8,437 nucleotides of DNA from JBOGED01 sp050743625 (GCA_050743625.1 JBOGED010000210.1:1-8437); one strand, 5' to 3'; positions 1 through 6,686 are shown, counted from the stretch's first letter. Numbers and translations are program-made. The notes: generated from the letters alone by a model not told the origin.

Positions 1-196
1 GAGCCGCCCCCGCACCGCCTGAGTCGCGCTGCACCGCCCGCGTCCGGCACCGCTCGAGCTGGTCCCGGTCGGCTCCGCCGGGCTCCGGCGCCGACTGCGC
101 GAACCGCGCGCCCTACCAGGCACGACGAGTCCGGCACTGGCTTGGCGCCATGGGGATGCCTGCCTGGCCTGTCGCGAATGAGGAGCCGCCCGTGCC

Positions 197-319
197 CTGG
201 TTGGTGACCGCCGCGACCGGAACGTCATCCGGCTGCGATGGCCAGTATCCGAAGAGCTCCTCGTAGGTAACTCGACCCAGAAGCATCCGGTCAGCACTCT
301 CGACGTCGCGCTCGATCCG
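197..319 (-). pseudogene. Fragment of a dihydrofolate reductase / RibD C-terminal-like protein
   Basis: Read on the minus strand, about 41 residues contain ESADRMLLGRVTYEELFGYWP followed by SQPDDVPVAAV. This matches the well-known central stretch of actinobacterial 'dihydrofolate reductase family' proteins (RibD C-terminal fold), where an LLGRxTYE motif precedes a YWP motif and helps form the NADPH-binding side. The start, the rest of the fold and the C-terminus are missing. Downstream of AAVTNQ (below 197) the reading no longer resembles the family, and upstream (above 319) it runs straight into a transposase remnant on the other strand. The open frame around it is a by-product. No function is expected. 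The family assignment is from motif memory only; that this is a truncated remnant is clear from its length. Confidence 0.6.
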
Positions 320-324
320 AGCCG

Positions 325-1428
325 ACGAGCAAGGCGGACAGCCTGCGGGTGCTGGCCGAGGTGGGAGTCCCCGCGGCGTCTTATCCGACGCTGAATCGCC
401 GGTTGCCGGTGTATGCCACCGAGTCGTGGCAGCGCGCCCTGGGCAGCGCGTGCGCGGCGCACGCGGCGCTGGGGCTGGCCTCGCTGGTCCTCTACGACGT
501 CTCCACGCTGCACTTCGAGATCGATGCCGGCGATGGTTCCGGGAGCCGGGGTTCTCCAAGGAGCGCCGGCTGGACCCGCAGATCCCTATCGGGCTGCTCA
601 CCGACGCGACCGGGTTCCCGCTAATGATCGAGGCGTTCGAGGGGAACAAGGCCGAGACGACCACGATGCTGCCGGTGATCACCGCGTTCATGACCGCCCA
701 TCAGCTCACTGATGTGGTCGTGGTCGCCGACGCCGGGATGATCTCCGCCGCGAACCAGGCCGGGATCCAGGACGCCGGCCTGTCGTTCATCCTCGGCACC
801 AAGATCCCCGAGGTTCCTTACGTGCTCGCGCAATGGCGGCGAGAACACCATGTGTTCACCTAGCCCTGGCCCGCCAGCACCGCCGAGCGGGAATGGGGTC
901 GCGGGACAAGGCGATCTACTACCCGGTACTCCGCCGACCGGGCCCGGCGCACGCTGCGCGGGATCGACGAGCAGATCACCAAGGCCGAGAGCGCCGTCGC
1001 GGGGAAGGCGCCGGTCAAGCGGAACCGGTTCATCACTTGACCGGGGCGGCCAAGTCGGTGAACCGGGACCTGGAGGCCAAGGCCCGCGCGCTGGCCGGGA
1101 TCAAGGGCTACACGACCAACATCGCCAACCCGTCCCGCAGTTCGCCATCGACGCGTACGCCCAGTTGTGGCGGATCGAGAAGTCGTTCCGGATGTCCAAG
1201 CACGAGCTGCGCGCGCGCCCGATCTACCACCACAAGCGCGAGTCGATCGACGCGCACCTGGCCATCGTCTTCGCCGCACTGGCGGTCACCCGGCTGATCG
1301 AGGGCCCGCACCGGGTGGTCGATCAAGAAGTTCGTCCAGACCACCCGCCGTGACCGCAGTATCCAGATCTGCACCGGCCACCACGTCCTGACCGCTGAGG
1401 ACCCGCTACCCGGGAGCCGAGCTGGCTG
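325..1428 (+). pseudogene. Decayed IS1634/IS4-type DDE transposase
   Basis: This is a remnant of a DDE transposase. The protein can be followed through alternating frames. The first piece (from 325) includes VLAEVGVPAASYPTLNRRLP and LVLYDVSTLHFEID, whose Asp (codon 496-498) is the probable first catalytic residue. After a frame change near 535 comes EPGFSKERRLDPQIPIGLLT and then VVVVADAGMIS, with the second Asp at 729-731. A TAG interrupts the frame after HVFT at about 861. Pieces such as RARRTLRGIDEQITKAESAV and TGAAKSVNRDLEAKARALAG follow in two frames. Then LWRIEKSFRMSKHELRA carries the probable catalytic Glu at 1177-1179, and IKKFVQTTRRDRSIQICTGH lies in a further frame near 1313-1400. 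The N-terminal part is missing: homology starts abruptly at 325, next to the DHFR scrap. At least four frame changes and in-frame stops make it inactive. It is a different subgroup from the transposase at 2042-3728. I saw no terminal repeats for it. Confidence 0.82.
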
Positions 1429-1429
1429 T

Positions 1430-1797
1430 AGCCGTACCCCGACGCCGCCCTGCACGCCATGCCCGATCAGGCACCGGACCGGACGCCCGCTAGGCTGGGG
1501 TTCCGCACATGGTGAGCCGTAGGGTGTCCCGCGTGCGCAACGCGCCTTTTCGCTGAACTCGGTCCCACTGGGTAACGCGCTGTGCGATCAGCTCAACCAT
1601 ACGCACGAACATGCACCACGCCAGACCACCCCGCCCGCGACCGGACGCGTACCGACGCGCGTGGCCCCCCAACGGGCCACCACAGCGCCGCTTTGTCCAG
1701 CCATCCCTACGTGCGGAAGACGAGGCTAGGGGACTTGGATCCGCAAAGTCGTTGCGCGTGAGTCAGGTGTGTGAGTCGTGTACAGGTGCTGCACGAG
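1430..1797. other. Stretch without a recognisable gene
   Basis: This stretch lies between the transposase remnant and the sigma-factor fragment. The open frames on both strands are short, have no ribosome binding site and resemble no family I know. No tRNA cloverleaf or poly-T terminator is visible. It should contain the lost 5' part of the sigma-factor gene, but I could not recognise sigma region 2 in any frame, so that part is probably deleted or replaced. Confidence 0.4.
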
Positions 1798-1908
1798 TTA
1801 CGAGCTGGCTGGCGATGACGCTCGTCGGGCCGGGGCGAAGCCCCGTTAGGGTCCATCGAGACGATCTCGCTAGCGTTCGTCGCCGCGCTGCAGAATCTCC
1901 CGCCTCGC
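1798..1908 (+). pseudogene. ECF sigma factor (SigG-like), left half of region 4, cut by an IS
   Basis: In the frame of position 1837 the sequence reads EAPLGSIETISLAFVAALQN and then LPPR, ending at 1908 where an in-frame TAG belonging to the inserted element follows. This is the start of sigma-70 region 4 of SigG/SigJ-like ECF sigma factors, whose normal continuation is LPPRQRA-LLLRD. The continuation is found 1.9 kb away at 3817-3905 in the proper frame, so an insertion sequence split the gene. Just upstream, in another frame, TSWLAMTLVGPG may be a frameshifted earlier part; that is a guess. The hairpin at 1831-1845 (CGGGGC-GAA-GCCCCG) lies inside this coding remnant. Region 2, which binds the -10 element and core polymerase, is not found. 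No active sigma factor can be made. Confidence 0.72.
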
Positions 1909-1931
1909 TAGCCCGAGTTTCCGGGCTATGG
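1906..1931 (+). repeat. Left terminal inverted repeat of the IS
   Basis: It begins CGCTAGCCCGAGTTTCCGGG and matches the reverse complement of 3794-3819 at 24 of 26 bases. The two mismatches lie in the inner six bases. The first three bases may belong to the sigma gene (codon for the Arg of LPPR). Confidence 0.85.
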
Positions 1932-2026
1932 GGTTCGGGGCTGGTTGACGGTGTTGGGGTGTGTGGTGGTTGTAGGGTGTGATCTGCGGGTTCGTGTTCG
2001 GGGTCCTTGCTTTGGGACATCGAGTC

Positions 2027-2039
2027 CTGTATTACCCAT
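2027..2039 (+). repeat. Inner inverted repeat, left copy, just before the transposase start
   Basis: The sequence CTGTATTACCCAT ends two bases before the ATG at 2042. It occupies the place where a ribosome binding site would be, and no purine-rich Shine-Dalgarno is present. Its perfect 13-base complement lies one base after the transposase stop codon, at 3730-3742. Confidence 0.8.
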
Positions 2040-2041
2040 AT

Positions 2042-3728
2042 ATGCCTTCGATCGTGGGGAAGCGGCGCGGCAAGCACACCTACTATTACCTGGTCGAGTC
2101 CGCCCGGGTGGACGGCAAGCCCCGGATCGTGTCGCAGCGGTACCTGGGCACGGCCGAAGAGGTGATGGCCCGCCTGGACGGAGGCAGTGCTGGTGAGCCG
2201 GACCGCAGCCAGCACAAACACTTCGGGGACCTGGCCGCTGTCTGGTCGATGCTGCAGCGTTTGGACGTGGGCGGGACCATCGACCAGGTCGTGGGGGCAC
2301 GACGGTCGGACGCGGCCTTGTCGACCGGCGCCTACCTCACGCTGGCGACCGCCAACCGGGTCGTGGCGCCCTGCTCCAAGCTGGCCTTCGCCGACTGGTG
2401 GGACACCACGGTAGGCCCGCGCCTGCTCAAAGCGCCGGCAGGCGCGCTGGACCACCGCCGCTTCTGGGACGCCAGGGACGCACTGTCCGACCACGACCTG
2501 CGAGCCGTCGAGCGGGTGATCGCCCAGCGGATGGTCACCGAGTTCGGGCTGGACCTGTCCGCGCTGGTCCTGGACATGACCAACTTCGCCACGTTCATCG
2601 ACTCGGCCAACGAGCGGGCGCCGATCGCCCAGCGCGGCAAAGCCAAACAGAAACGCACCGACCTGCGGCTGGTGGGGCTGGCATTGGTCGTCACCCGCGA
2701 CGGTGGGATCCCGCTGGTCTGTCACGCCTACCCGGGCGACCGTCCCGACGTCACCCAGTTTTCTGCCGTGATCGACGAGTTGGTCGCCCGCTACCGCCAG
2801 CTCGCGAAGGCCCTGGAGTCGTTGACTATGGTCTATGACGCCGGCCAGAACTCGACCGCCAACCAGGCCCACATCGAGAAATCCGGGCTGGGGTTCGTCG
2901 GGTCGCTGGTGGTCTCCGACCACCCCGACCTGCTCGCCGTCCCCGCCAGCCAGTTCAGCCTGGTCGACGCGGCGGTTCGGCGGGCTGACCTGCTACGACA
3001 CGACTGCCACCGCACTGGGCGTGACTCATCGCGCGGTCGTGACGCACTCGCCGACCTTCCACGCGGCTCAAGCCAGGAGCTTCACGCAGACGTTGGCCAA
3101 GGCTGGCCGTCGGCTGGACGAGCTGGCCGCCCGCCTGGCACGAGGACGCACCCGCAAAGCCCGCCCAGGCGTGGAGGCCGAGATCGCCGCGATCCGCAAA
3201 CCGCGCTGGGTTTCCCGGGTCATCGCCGTCACCCTGACCGGCGAAAACCCCGCCGAGATGCGGCTTTGCTGGCGGATCGACCAACCCGCCCGCGACCTGT
3301 TGGAGGCCGAGGTCTTCGGCAAACGCATCCTGTGGGCCAACCGCGACCACTGGCCAGTGGGCGAGGTCGTGGCCGCCTACCGCTCCCAATCCGACGCCGA
3401 GGACGGATTCCGCCAGCTCAAAGACCCGCACGTCGTCTCCTTCTCCCCGCTGCACCACTGGACCGACCAGAAGATCCGCGTGCACGTCTTCTACTGCGTG
3501 CTCGCCCTGGCCATCGCCCACCTGCTGCGCCGACAGGCCGCCCAAGCAGGCCTGGTCATGAGCGTCCGCCAACTGCTGGACACCCTGGCCGGCATCCAAG
3601 AGACCGTGCTGCTCTACCAAGGCGACCGTGGCCGGCCACGAGCCCGACGCATGCTCACCGAGATGACCCCCACACAGCAACGCCTCTTCGACCTGTTCGG
3701 CCTCGACCGCTACGCACCCCAACGCTGA
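2042..3728 (+). pseudogene. IS1634-family DDE transposase, one frameshift
   Basis: This is the transposase of the surrounding IS, which would cut and join the element's ends. It starts at ATG 2042 (MPSIVGKRRGKHTYYYLVES), a typical beginning for actinobacterial IS1634-family transposases; an in-frame GTG-initiated extension from 1979 is unlikely because it lacks family sequence. First catalytic Asp: SALVLDMTNFATFID. Second: SLTMVYDAGQNSTANQ. The Glu is in SQSDAEDGFRQLKD near 3400. The frame breaks at about 2970-2985: the first frame gives VDAAVRRADLL, whereas one base further the family sequence continues as FGGLTCYDTTATALGVTHRA and runs to the TGA at 3726-3728. One extra G in a GCGGCGG run explains this. 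If corrected the protein is about 560 residues, normal for the family. A real mutation would leave the element dependent on a related transposase. A sequencing error is the other possibility. Confidence 0.85.
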
Positions 3729-3729
3729 C

Positions 3730-3742
3730 ATGGGTAATACAG
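3730..3742 (-). repeat. Inner inverted repeat, right copy, just after the transposase stop
   Basis: ATGGGTAATACAG is the exact reverse complement of 2027-2039 and starts one base after the TGA at 3726-3728. The pair could be internal transposase-binding sites, or the arms of a long-range stem in the mRNA. Confidence 0.8.
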
Positions 3743-3793
3743 CCGCTACACCCAAAACCCGCTGCCGACCAGCACATTTCACAGACCAAAAGA

Positions 3794-3819
3794 CCTTAAC
3801 CCGGAAACTCGGGCTAGCG
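3794..3819 (-). repeat. Right terminal inverted repeat of the IS
   Basis: It ends CCCGGAAACTCGGGCTAGCG, the exact complement of the left end over 20 bases. The sigma-factor coding sequence resumes immediately after it. Confidence 0.85.
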
Positions 3820-3905
3820 CGCCGCACTGCTGCTCCGTGACATGATGTGCCTTCGCGTCGCCGAGGTCGCCGCCATGCTCGACACCAGCGAGGCCGCGGT
3901 CGGGA
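3817..3905 (+). pseudogene. ECF sigma factor (SigG-like), right half of region 4
   Basis: Starting right at the IS edge the frame reads RAALLLRDMMCLRVAEVAAM and then LDTSEAAV. This is the helix-turn-helix of sigma region 4.2 (the part that reads the -35 element), in the SigG-like pattern LRDV-x-AEVAxMLDTSEAxV. Joined to 1798-1908 it gives LPPR...RAALLLRD, lacking only the usual Gln between the two Arg residues. After LDTSEAAV (3905) the expected KGALQRARA continuation is absent. The sequence passes, out of frame, into the tail of an MBL gene at 3921, so a deletion has also removed the 3' half of the sigma gene, including the C-terminal SnoaL-like domain such sigma factors usually carry. Confidence 0.75.
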
Positions 3906-3920
3906 AGCGTCGGCGACCCT

Positions 3921-3986
3921 ATCCTGACCCACGTGTCGCCCACCGCCCTGGCCTACGGCCTCAGCGACTTGGGACACCGCGGGTGA
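3921..3986 (+). pseudogene. 3' tail of an MBL-fold hydrolase gene (copy A)
   Basis: The frame reads ILTHVSPTALAYGLSD and ends with a TGA at 3984-3986. It corresponds to the C-terminal end of the MBL gene at 4940-5700 (LILTHMSPTALAYDLSDWDT). The His of LTH is the last metal ligand of RNase Z-like MBL proteins. Compared with the other copy there is one extra base at about 3970 and a 41-base deletion that begins and ends at a GGGACAC repeat. Everything upstream of this tail is lost. It is a dead remnant. Confidence 0.75.
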
Positions 3987-4094
3987 GCGAGCCTGGCCGT
4001 GGTCCCGCAGTCGTGGGTGACGCACTGGGTGCATCCTGAGGTCCGGTCCTACCTGGAGGAGTTCGCCACGGTCCGCGGGCCCGAGGGCCACCAG
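3921..4094 (+). repeat. Duplicated segment copy A (partner at 5596-5805)
   Basis: This segment aligns with 5596-5805 along its whole length; by eye about nine in ten bases agree. The gaps are a 41-base deletion at GGGACAC, two one-base insertions and a two-base difference. Both copies span the MBL stop and the next gene's start. Confidence 0.8.
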
Positions 4095-4205
4095 CTCGGT
4101 GCGGCGCATCCTGGTGACCATGAGCGGTGCCGGTTCGGGCGGAGCCCGGCCGCCGGAGGCGATGAGTTCTTGCCCATGAGCGGTCACCACTGTCGAGGCC
4201 TATAG
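3983..4205 (+). pseudogene. Start of an unrecognised gene downstream of the MBL tail (copy A), frameshifted
   Basis: It begins with the GTG overlapping the MBL stop (GTGA), as in the copy at 5697. An extra G near 4014 shifts the frame. Beyond it the sequence reads VTHWVHPEVRSYLEEFATVR and then GPEGHQLGA, matching VTHWVQHEVRSYLEEFATIH of the second copy, and runs open to a TAG at 4203-4205. I do not recognise the family. Similarity to the other copy ends near 4094. An 11-base direct repeat, CCATGAGCGGT, lies at 4118-4128 and 4174-4184 in the non-matching part. Copy A keeps two bases (at about 4079) that copy B lacks, so GPEGHQ is probably the ancestral reading. Confidence 0.55.
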
Positions 4206-4243
4206 CCTTCGGGCTGCGGGCGGCCCTAATGAACGACAGTGGG

Positions 4244-4250
4244 AAAGGAG
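4244..4250 (+). promoter_or_regulatory. Ribosome binding site deciding the start of the PPOX gene
   Basis: AAAGGAG lies six bases before GTG 4257. It rules out the in-frame GTG at 4239, which lies upstream of the site and has no such sequence of its own. Confidence 0.75.
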
Positions 4251-4256
4251 CTGACC

Positions 4257-4754
4257 GTGCAGCCGAGCGAGATCACCGAGGTCCTGAACCGTCCGATCAG
4301 CCAGGAGCTCCTGGCCCGTGACCTGACCCGCCTGGCCTACGTGGCCAAGGACGGCTCGCCACGGTCGATCCCGATCGGGTTCGTGTGGAACGGCTCGGAG
4401 ATCGTCATGTGCACGGCGAAGAACGCCGCGAAGGTCCCGGCCCTGCGGCACAACCCGGCGGTCGCCCTGACCATCGACACCGAGGTGCATCCGCCGCGGA
4501 TCCTGCTCATCCGCGGCCGGGCCGAGCTGGATGTCGTCGAGGGCATCCCGGACGAGTACCTCAAGACGACCAGCACCTACACGATGACGCCCGAGCAGCG
4601 CGTCGAGTGGGAGGCCGAGGTGCGTTCGCTCTACGACGGCATGGTCAGGATCGTCGTCACCCCGACCTGGGCGAAGCTGATCGACTTCGAGACGACCCTC
4701 CCGAGTGCGGTGGAGGAGCTGGCCCGGCAGCGGGACGACCGCCACCGCGCCTGA
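4257..4754 (+). CDS. PPOX-class split-barrel (pyridoxamine 5'-phosphate oxidase-like) protein
   Basis: This is an intact 165-residue protein. The start GTG 4257 is set by AAAGGAG six bases upstream. Residues 26-75 read LAYVAKDGSPRSIPIGFVWN, then GSEIVMCTAKNAAKVPALRHNP and VALTID. This is the typical N-terminal half of the flavin/F420-binding split barrel: a strand with the 'DGSPRxxPIxFxW' pattern, a strand-turn, then 'KxxxLRxNPxVAL'. The second half (RILLIRGRAELDVVEGIPDE, about residues 81-100) and the strand VRIVVTPTWAKLIDF (130-144) complete the barrel. Length is usual for small cytosolic members. Such proteins bind FMN, F420, heme or nothing; the sequence alone does not tell which, and a true PNPOx role is unlikely. 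It is the only intact gene between two MBL remnants. A 185-base gap follows before the next gene, without a clear terminator, so co-transcription with the MBL gene is possible but unproven. Confidence 0.85.
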   Translation: MQPSEITEVLNRPISQELLARDLTRLAYVAKDGSPRSIPIGFVWNGSEIVMCTAKNAAKVPALRHNPAVALTIDTEVHPPRILLIRGRAELDVVEGIPDEYLKTTSTYTMTPEQRVEWEAEVRSLYDGMVRIVVTPTWAKLIDFETTLPSAVEELARQRDDRHRA

Positions 4755-4929
4755 ACGCAGCTGTCCGCCGACGCGTCGAGGATCTGGGCGCGCCGTGTCG
4801 GAGTGGGGCCGGGTAGCCGGTTCCAGCGGCCGCGCACGGCCGGAGGTGTAGTGAGCGAGCCGGCGGGGCCGCCCAATTCGGCCTGCCGCGCACCCTCCCG
4901 GCCTGAACTGATGGCGGGGCGGGTCGATC

Positions 4930-4936
4930 AGGAGGG
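4930..4936 (+). promoter_or_regulatory. Strong ribosome binding site of the MBL gene
   Basis: AGGAGGG lies three bases before ATG 4940, with its AGGAG core five bases away. It supports that start. Confidence 0.75.
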
Positions 4937-4939
4937 TCT

Positions 4940-5700
4940 ATGCGCACGACGGTAATCGGCAGTGGGGATGCGTTCGGCTCCGGCGGCCGGTTCCAGACCT
5001 GCATCGCGTTGGCCGGCGCCGACCCGGCCGACGCCCCGCACACCTTGCTGGACTGCGGCGCCAGCAGCATGGTCGCCCTCCGCCAGCACGGCGTGGACCT
5101 CAACGCCCTCGAGACGGTGCTGATCAGCCACCTGCACGGCGACCACTTCGGCGGGCTGCCGTTCCTGATCCTCGATGGCCAGTTCCGACGCCGCAGCACT
5201 GATCTGACCGTGGTCGGGCCGCCCGGCACCCAGTCGCGGCTCACCGGCGCGATGGAAGCCTTGTTCCCGGGCTCGAGCACGGCGCGGCGCCGCTTCTCGG
5301 TGCAGGTCATCGAGCACGCCGACCGCGTCGCCCACCGCACCGACAGGTTCAGCGTGACCCCGTTCGAGGTCCGTCACGCCTCCGGCGCCCCGGCCTACGC
5401 GCTGCGGGTCACCGACGCCGCCACCAACGCCACCCTGGCCTACTCCGGGGACACCGAATGGACCGACGCCTTGATCGAGCCTCGGATGGCGCAGAGGTCT
5501 TCCTCTGCGAGGGCTACGCGCCCAGCCCGGTGCGCTGGCACCTCGACCTCGACACCCTCGCCGTACACCGTGGTCGGCTCAGCTGCCGATTCCTGATCCT
5601 GACCCACATGTCGCCTACCGCCCTGGCCTACGACCTCAGCGACTGGGACACCGCCCATGACGGCCTGGTCCTCGACCTCGCAGACGGGACACGCAGGTGA
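4940..5700 (+). pseudogene. MBL-fold (RNase Z-like) metallo-hydrolase, single frameshift
   Basis: This is a metallo-beta-lactamase-fold hydrolase, probably cytosolic and dinuclear-zinc, of the RNase Z / phosphodiesterase-like branch; the substrate is unknown. It starts at ATG 4940 behind AGGAGGG. Metal-binding motif ISHLHGDHFGG: His64, His66, Asp68, His69. Further ligands are His146 (VRHASGAPAYAL) and Asp171 (LAYSGDTEW). The first frame then derails at DALIEPRMAQ and stops at 5594-5596. The other frame, from about 5480, continues the protein as ASDGAEVFLCEGYAPSPVRW, with the last ligand in LTHMSPTAL, and ends at TGA 5698-5700. Loss of one G in GAGGCC at about 5479 explains it. Restored, the protein would be 253-254 residues, right for the family. 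As given, the product lacks the last metal ligand and is probably inactive. A sequencing error would make it an intact gene. The stop overlaps the GTG of the next frame (GTGA), suggesting translational coupling. Its 3' end is duplicated at 3921-3986. Confidence 0.85.
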
Positions 5701-5805
5701 GCGAACCTGGCGGTGCTCCCGAAGTCGTGGTGACGCACTGGGTGCAGCATGAGGTCCGCTCCTATCTGGAGGAGTTCGCCACGATCCACGGCCGAGGGCC
5801 ACCAG
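5596..5805 (+). repeat. Duplicated segment copy B (partner at 3921-4094)
   Basis: This is the longer copy. It retains the direct repeats GGGACAC at 5645-5651 and 5686-5692, 41 bases apart, between which copy A was collapsed. Confidence 0.8.
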
Positions 5806-5876
5806 GGCACTGGGACCGCACCCGCGTGCAACCCGCTGGTTTCTCGCGCCCGGGTCTACTCGGACGGGGGAACTGA
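5697..5876 (+). pseudogene. Start of an unrecognised gene coupled to the MBL gene (copy B)
   Basis: GTG 5697 overlaps the MBL stop codon by four bases. The frame reads SEPGGAPEVVVTHWVQHEVR then SYLEEFATIH and stops after 59 residues. The first 35 or so residues match copy A (3983-4094) closely. Afterwards two bases missing relative to copy A (near 5791) shift the frame, so the last 20 or so residues are probably not native. I do not recognise the family. The same pairing with an MBL gene in two copies suggests a real partner gene whose body has been lost here. Similarity between the copies ends at about 5805. Confidence 0.5.
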
Positions 5877-5967
5877 AGTAACGGGGAGGGGCCGCCACTG
5901 GCCCGGAGTCCGGAAATCCTGCGCAGAATCGCGGTCCTGACGCGAGAATTTTGGGCTCTTCGAGCGG

Positions 5968-6132
5968 ATGTGGCGCGCAGGCAGGCCCAACCCGCTGAGG
6001 ACGCTTTTCGAGGCGCGCGGCATCGACCTGGCCCGGCTGACCGCGGAACTGGCAGGAAGCGGGTTGAACGCTGACAACCGGCCGGGATCCGGCGCTCAGG
6101 ACAATCCGGTACTCAGGACGCCGCGCCTCTAG
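5968..6132 (+). CDS. Possible small protein or gene fragment, unrecognised
   Basis: A 54-residue frame starts at ATG 5968 (MWRAGRPNPLRTLFEARGID, then LARLTAELAGSG). The first half has the amphipathic, Leu/Ala/Arg-rich composition of a helical DNA-binding or coiled segment, and the frame is also open for a few codons upstream (ENFGLFER). There is no clear ribosome binding site. The C-terminal half is low in hydrophobic residues and looks unstructured. It may be the remains of a larger gene. I see no family match. Confidence 0.25.
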   Translation: MWRAGRPNPLRTLFEARGIDLARLTAELAGSGLNADNRPGSGAQDNPVLRTPRL

Positions 6133-6284
6133 GCGTCGGTCCTCAACCCGGCGCCCGGTTTGGTGGCGACATCCACGGGCATCCCCAACAACCGCACACG
6201 GACCCGCCAACAACCACCGCCAGATCCGCGCCATCTACCGCTGCGGATCACACCTCCGGCCCGCCCCGCGTCGCCGTCTCAAAT

Positions 6285-6516
6285 ATGAACCTTAGTGAGA
6301 CCGACCCCACGATCATGCGGGCCCACGGCCCAGACGCCCACCGGCACGCCGAGCGAGACGGCGTGTGGCGCATTCAGACGACGTGGCGGGACCGGGACGC
6401 GCTCCTGGCGGTACGAAAACGGCGGCAAGCCACCGGCCGTGCTGGAACTGCTCGACCGGCTGGGCGCCGAGCACTCCCACGCGGTCTTCGTCATCGAACA
6501 GAGCCACGACGCGTAA
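6285..6516 (+). pseudogene. Frameshifted gene fragment of unknown family
   Basis: One frame gives ERDGVWRIQTTWRDRDALLA (6351-6410). The next frame continues, with protein-like composition, as RYENGGKPPAVLELLDRLGA then EHSHAVFVIEQSHDA, to a TAA at 6514-6516. Restoring two bases (GCGG to GCGCGG at about 6408) joins them as ...DALLARYENGGKPP. The two pieces have consistent codon use and no stop between them, so this looks like the 3' end of a real gene with a two-base deletion. ATG 6285 is the first start in the frame but has no ribosome binding site, and the residues before ERDGVW look random. I do not recognise the family. Confidence 0.4.
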
Positions 6517-6686
6517 GCGCCGACACCGCCCCCAGGTCGACTCAACCTGCGGTCCTCGCCCGGGCTGCTTGTTGGGAATCCGCCTCTGATCTGACCACGC
6601 CGCGATTTGGGCAGACATCGACCTCGACTGACAAGCCCCGGCGCGACCGAGACCGCTTGGACGTGCCTTGCTGCTTTGAACCGTTC

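Larger units (their letters stand above)
1906..3819 (+). mobile_element. Complete IS1634-type insertion sequence with long inverted repeats
   Basis: The element is about 1.9 kb, bounded by near-perfect inverted repeats at 1906-1931 and 3794-3819 (24 of 26 bases match, the outer 20 perfectly). It carries one transposase frame (2042-3728) that fills most of its length, as expected for the IS1634 family. The boundaries are supported independently: the left flank reads into sigma region 4 (LPPR) and the right flank resumes the same protein (RAALLLRD). The outer three bases (CGC/GCG) could be target rather than element, so the ends are uncertain by about 3 bp. A clean target duplication is not visible; the flanking CGCCT and CGCCG match at four of five bases. 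A TTGACG at 1945-1950 is a possible promoter -35 box, but no good -10 lies at the right distance. Confidence 0.8.

Noticed and set aside
1..196. C-terminal end of a gene entering from the left
   Set aside because: All frames here are arginine/proline-rich and resemble no protein. A TGA at 20-22 could end a gene, but too little of it is in the window.
1490..1672. Minus-strand 60-codon frame as a small gene
   Set aside because: There is no ribosome binding site or family resemblance, and it sits in a degenerate stretch.
1831..1845. CGGGGC-GAA-GCCCCG hairpin as a terminator
   Set aside because: No T run follows, and it lies within the sigma-factor coding remnant.
1945..1978. IS promoter TTGACG ... 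TAGGGT
   Set aside because: The -35 box is good, but the only TANNNT-like box is 22 bases away. It is mentioned only as a possibility in the IS entry.
1763..2923. Long minus-strand open frame (386 codons)
   Set aside because: It is the mirror of the first half of the IS transposase and crosses the IS boundary. It has no recognisable domain or ribosome binding site.
1901..3824. Target-site duplication CGCCT / CGCCG around the IS
   Set aside because: Only four of five bases match, and the exact ends are uncertain by about three bases because the inverted repeats merge with sigma-gene sequence. This is too weak to claim.
2955..4190. Long minus-strand open frame (411 codons)
   Set aside because: It lies opposite the transposase and crosses the IS end into sigma/MBL remnants. 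Its composition is that of an antisense frame in GC-rich DNA and it shows no family motif.
4170..4206. Promoter TTGCCC ... TATAGC upstream of the PPOX gene
   Set aside because: The spacing between the boxes (about 25 bases) is too long for a standard promoter, and the boxes are weak.
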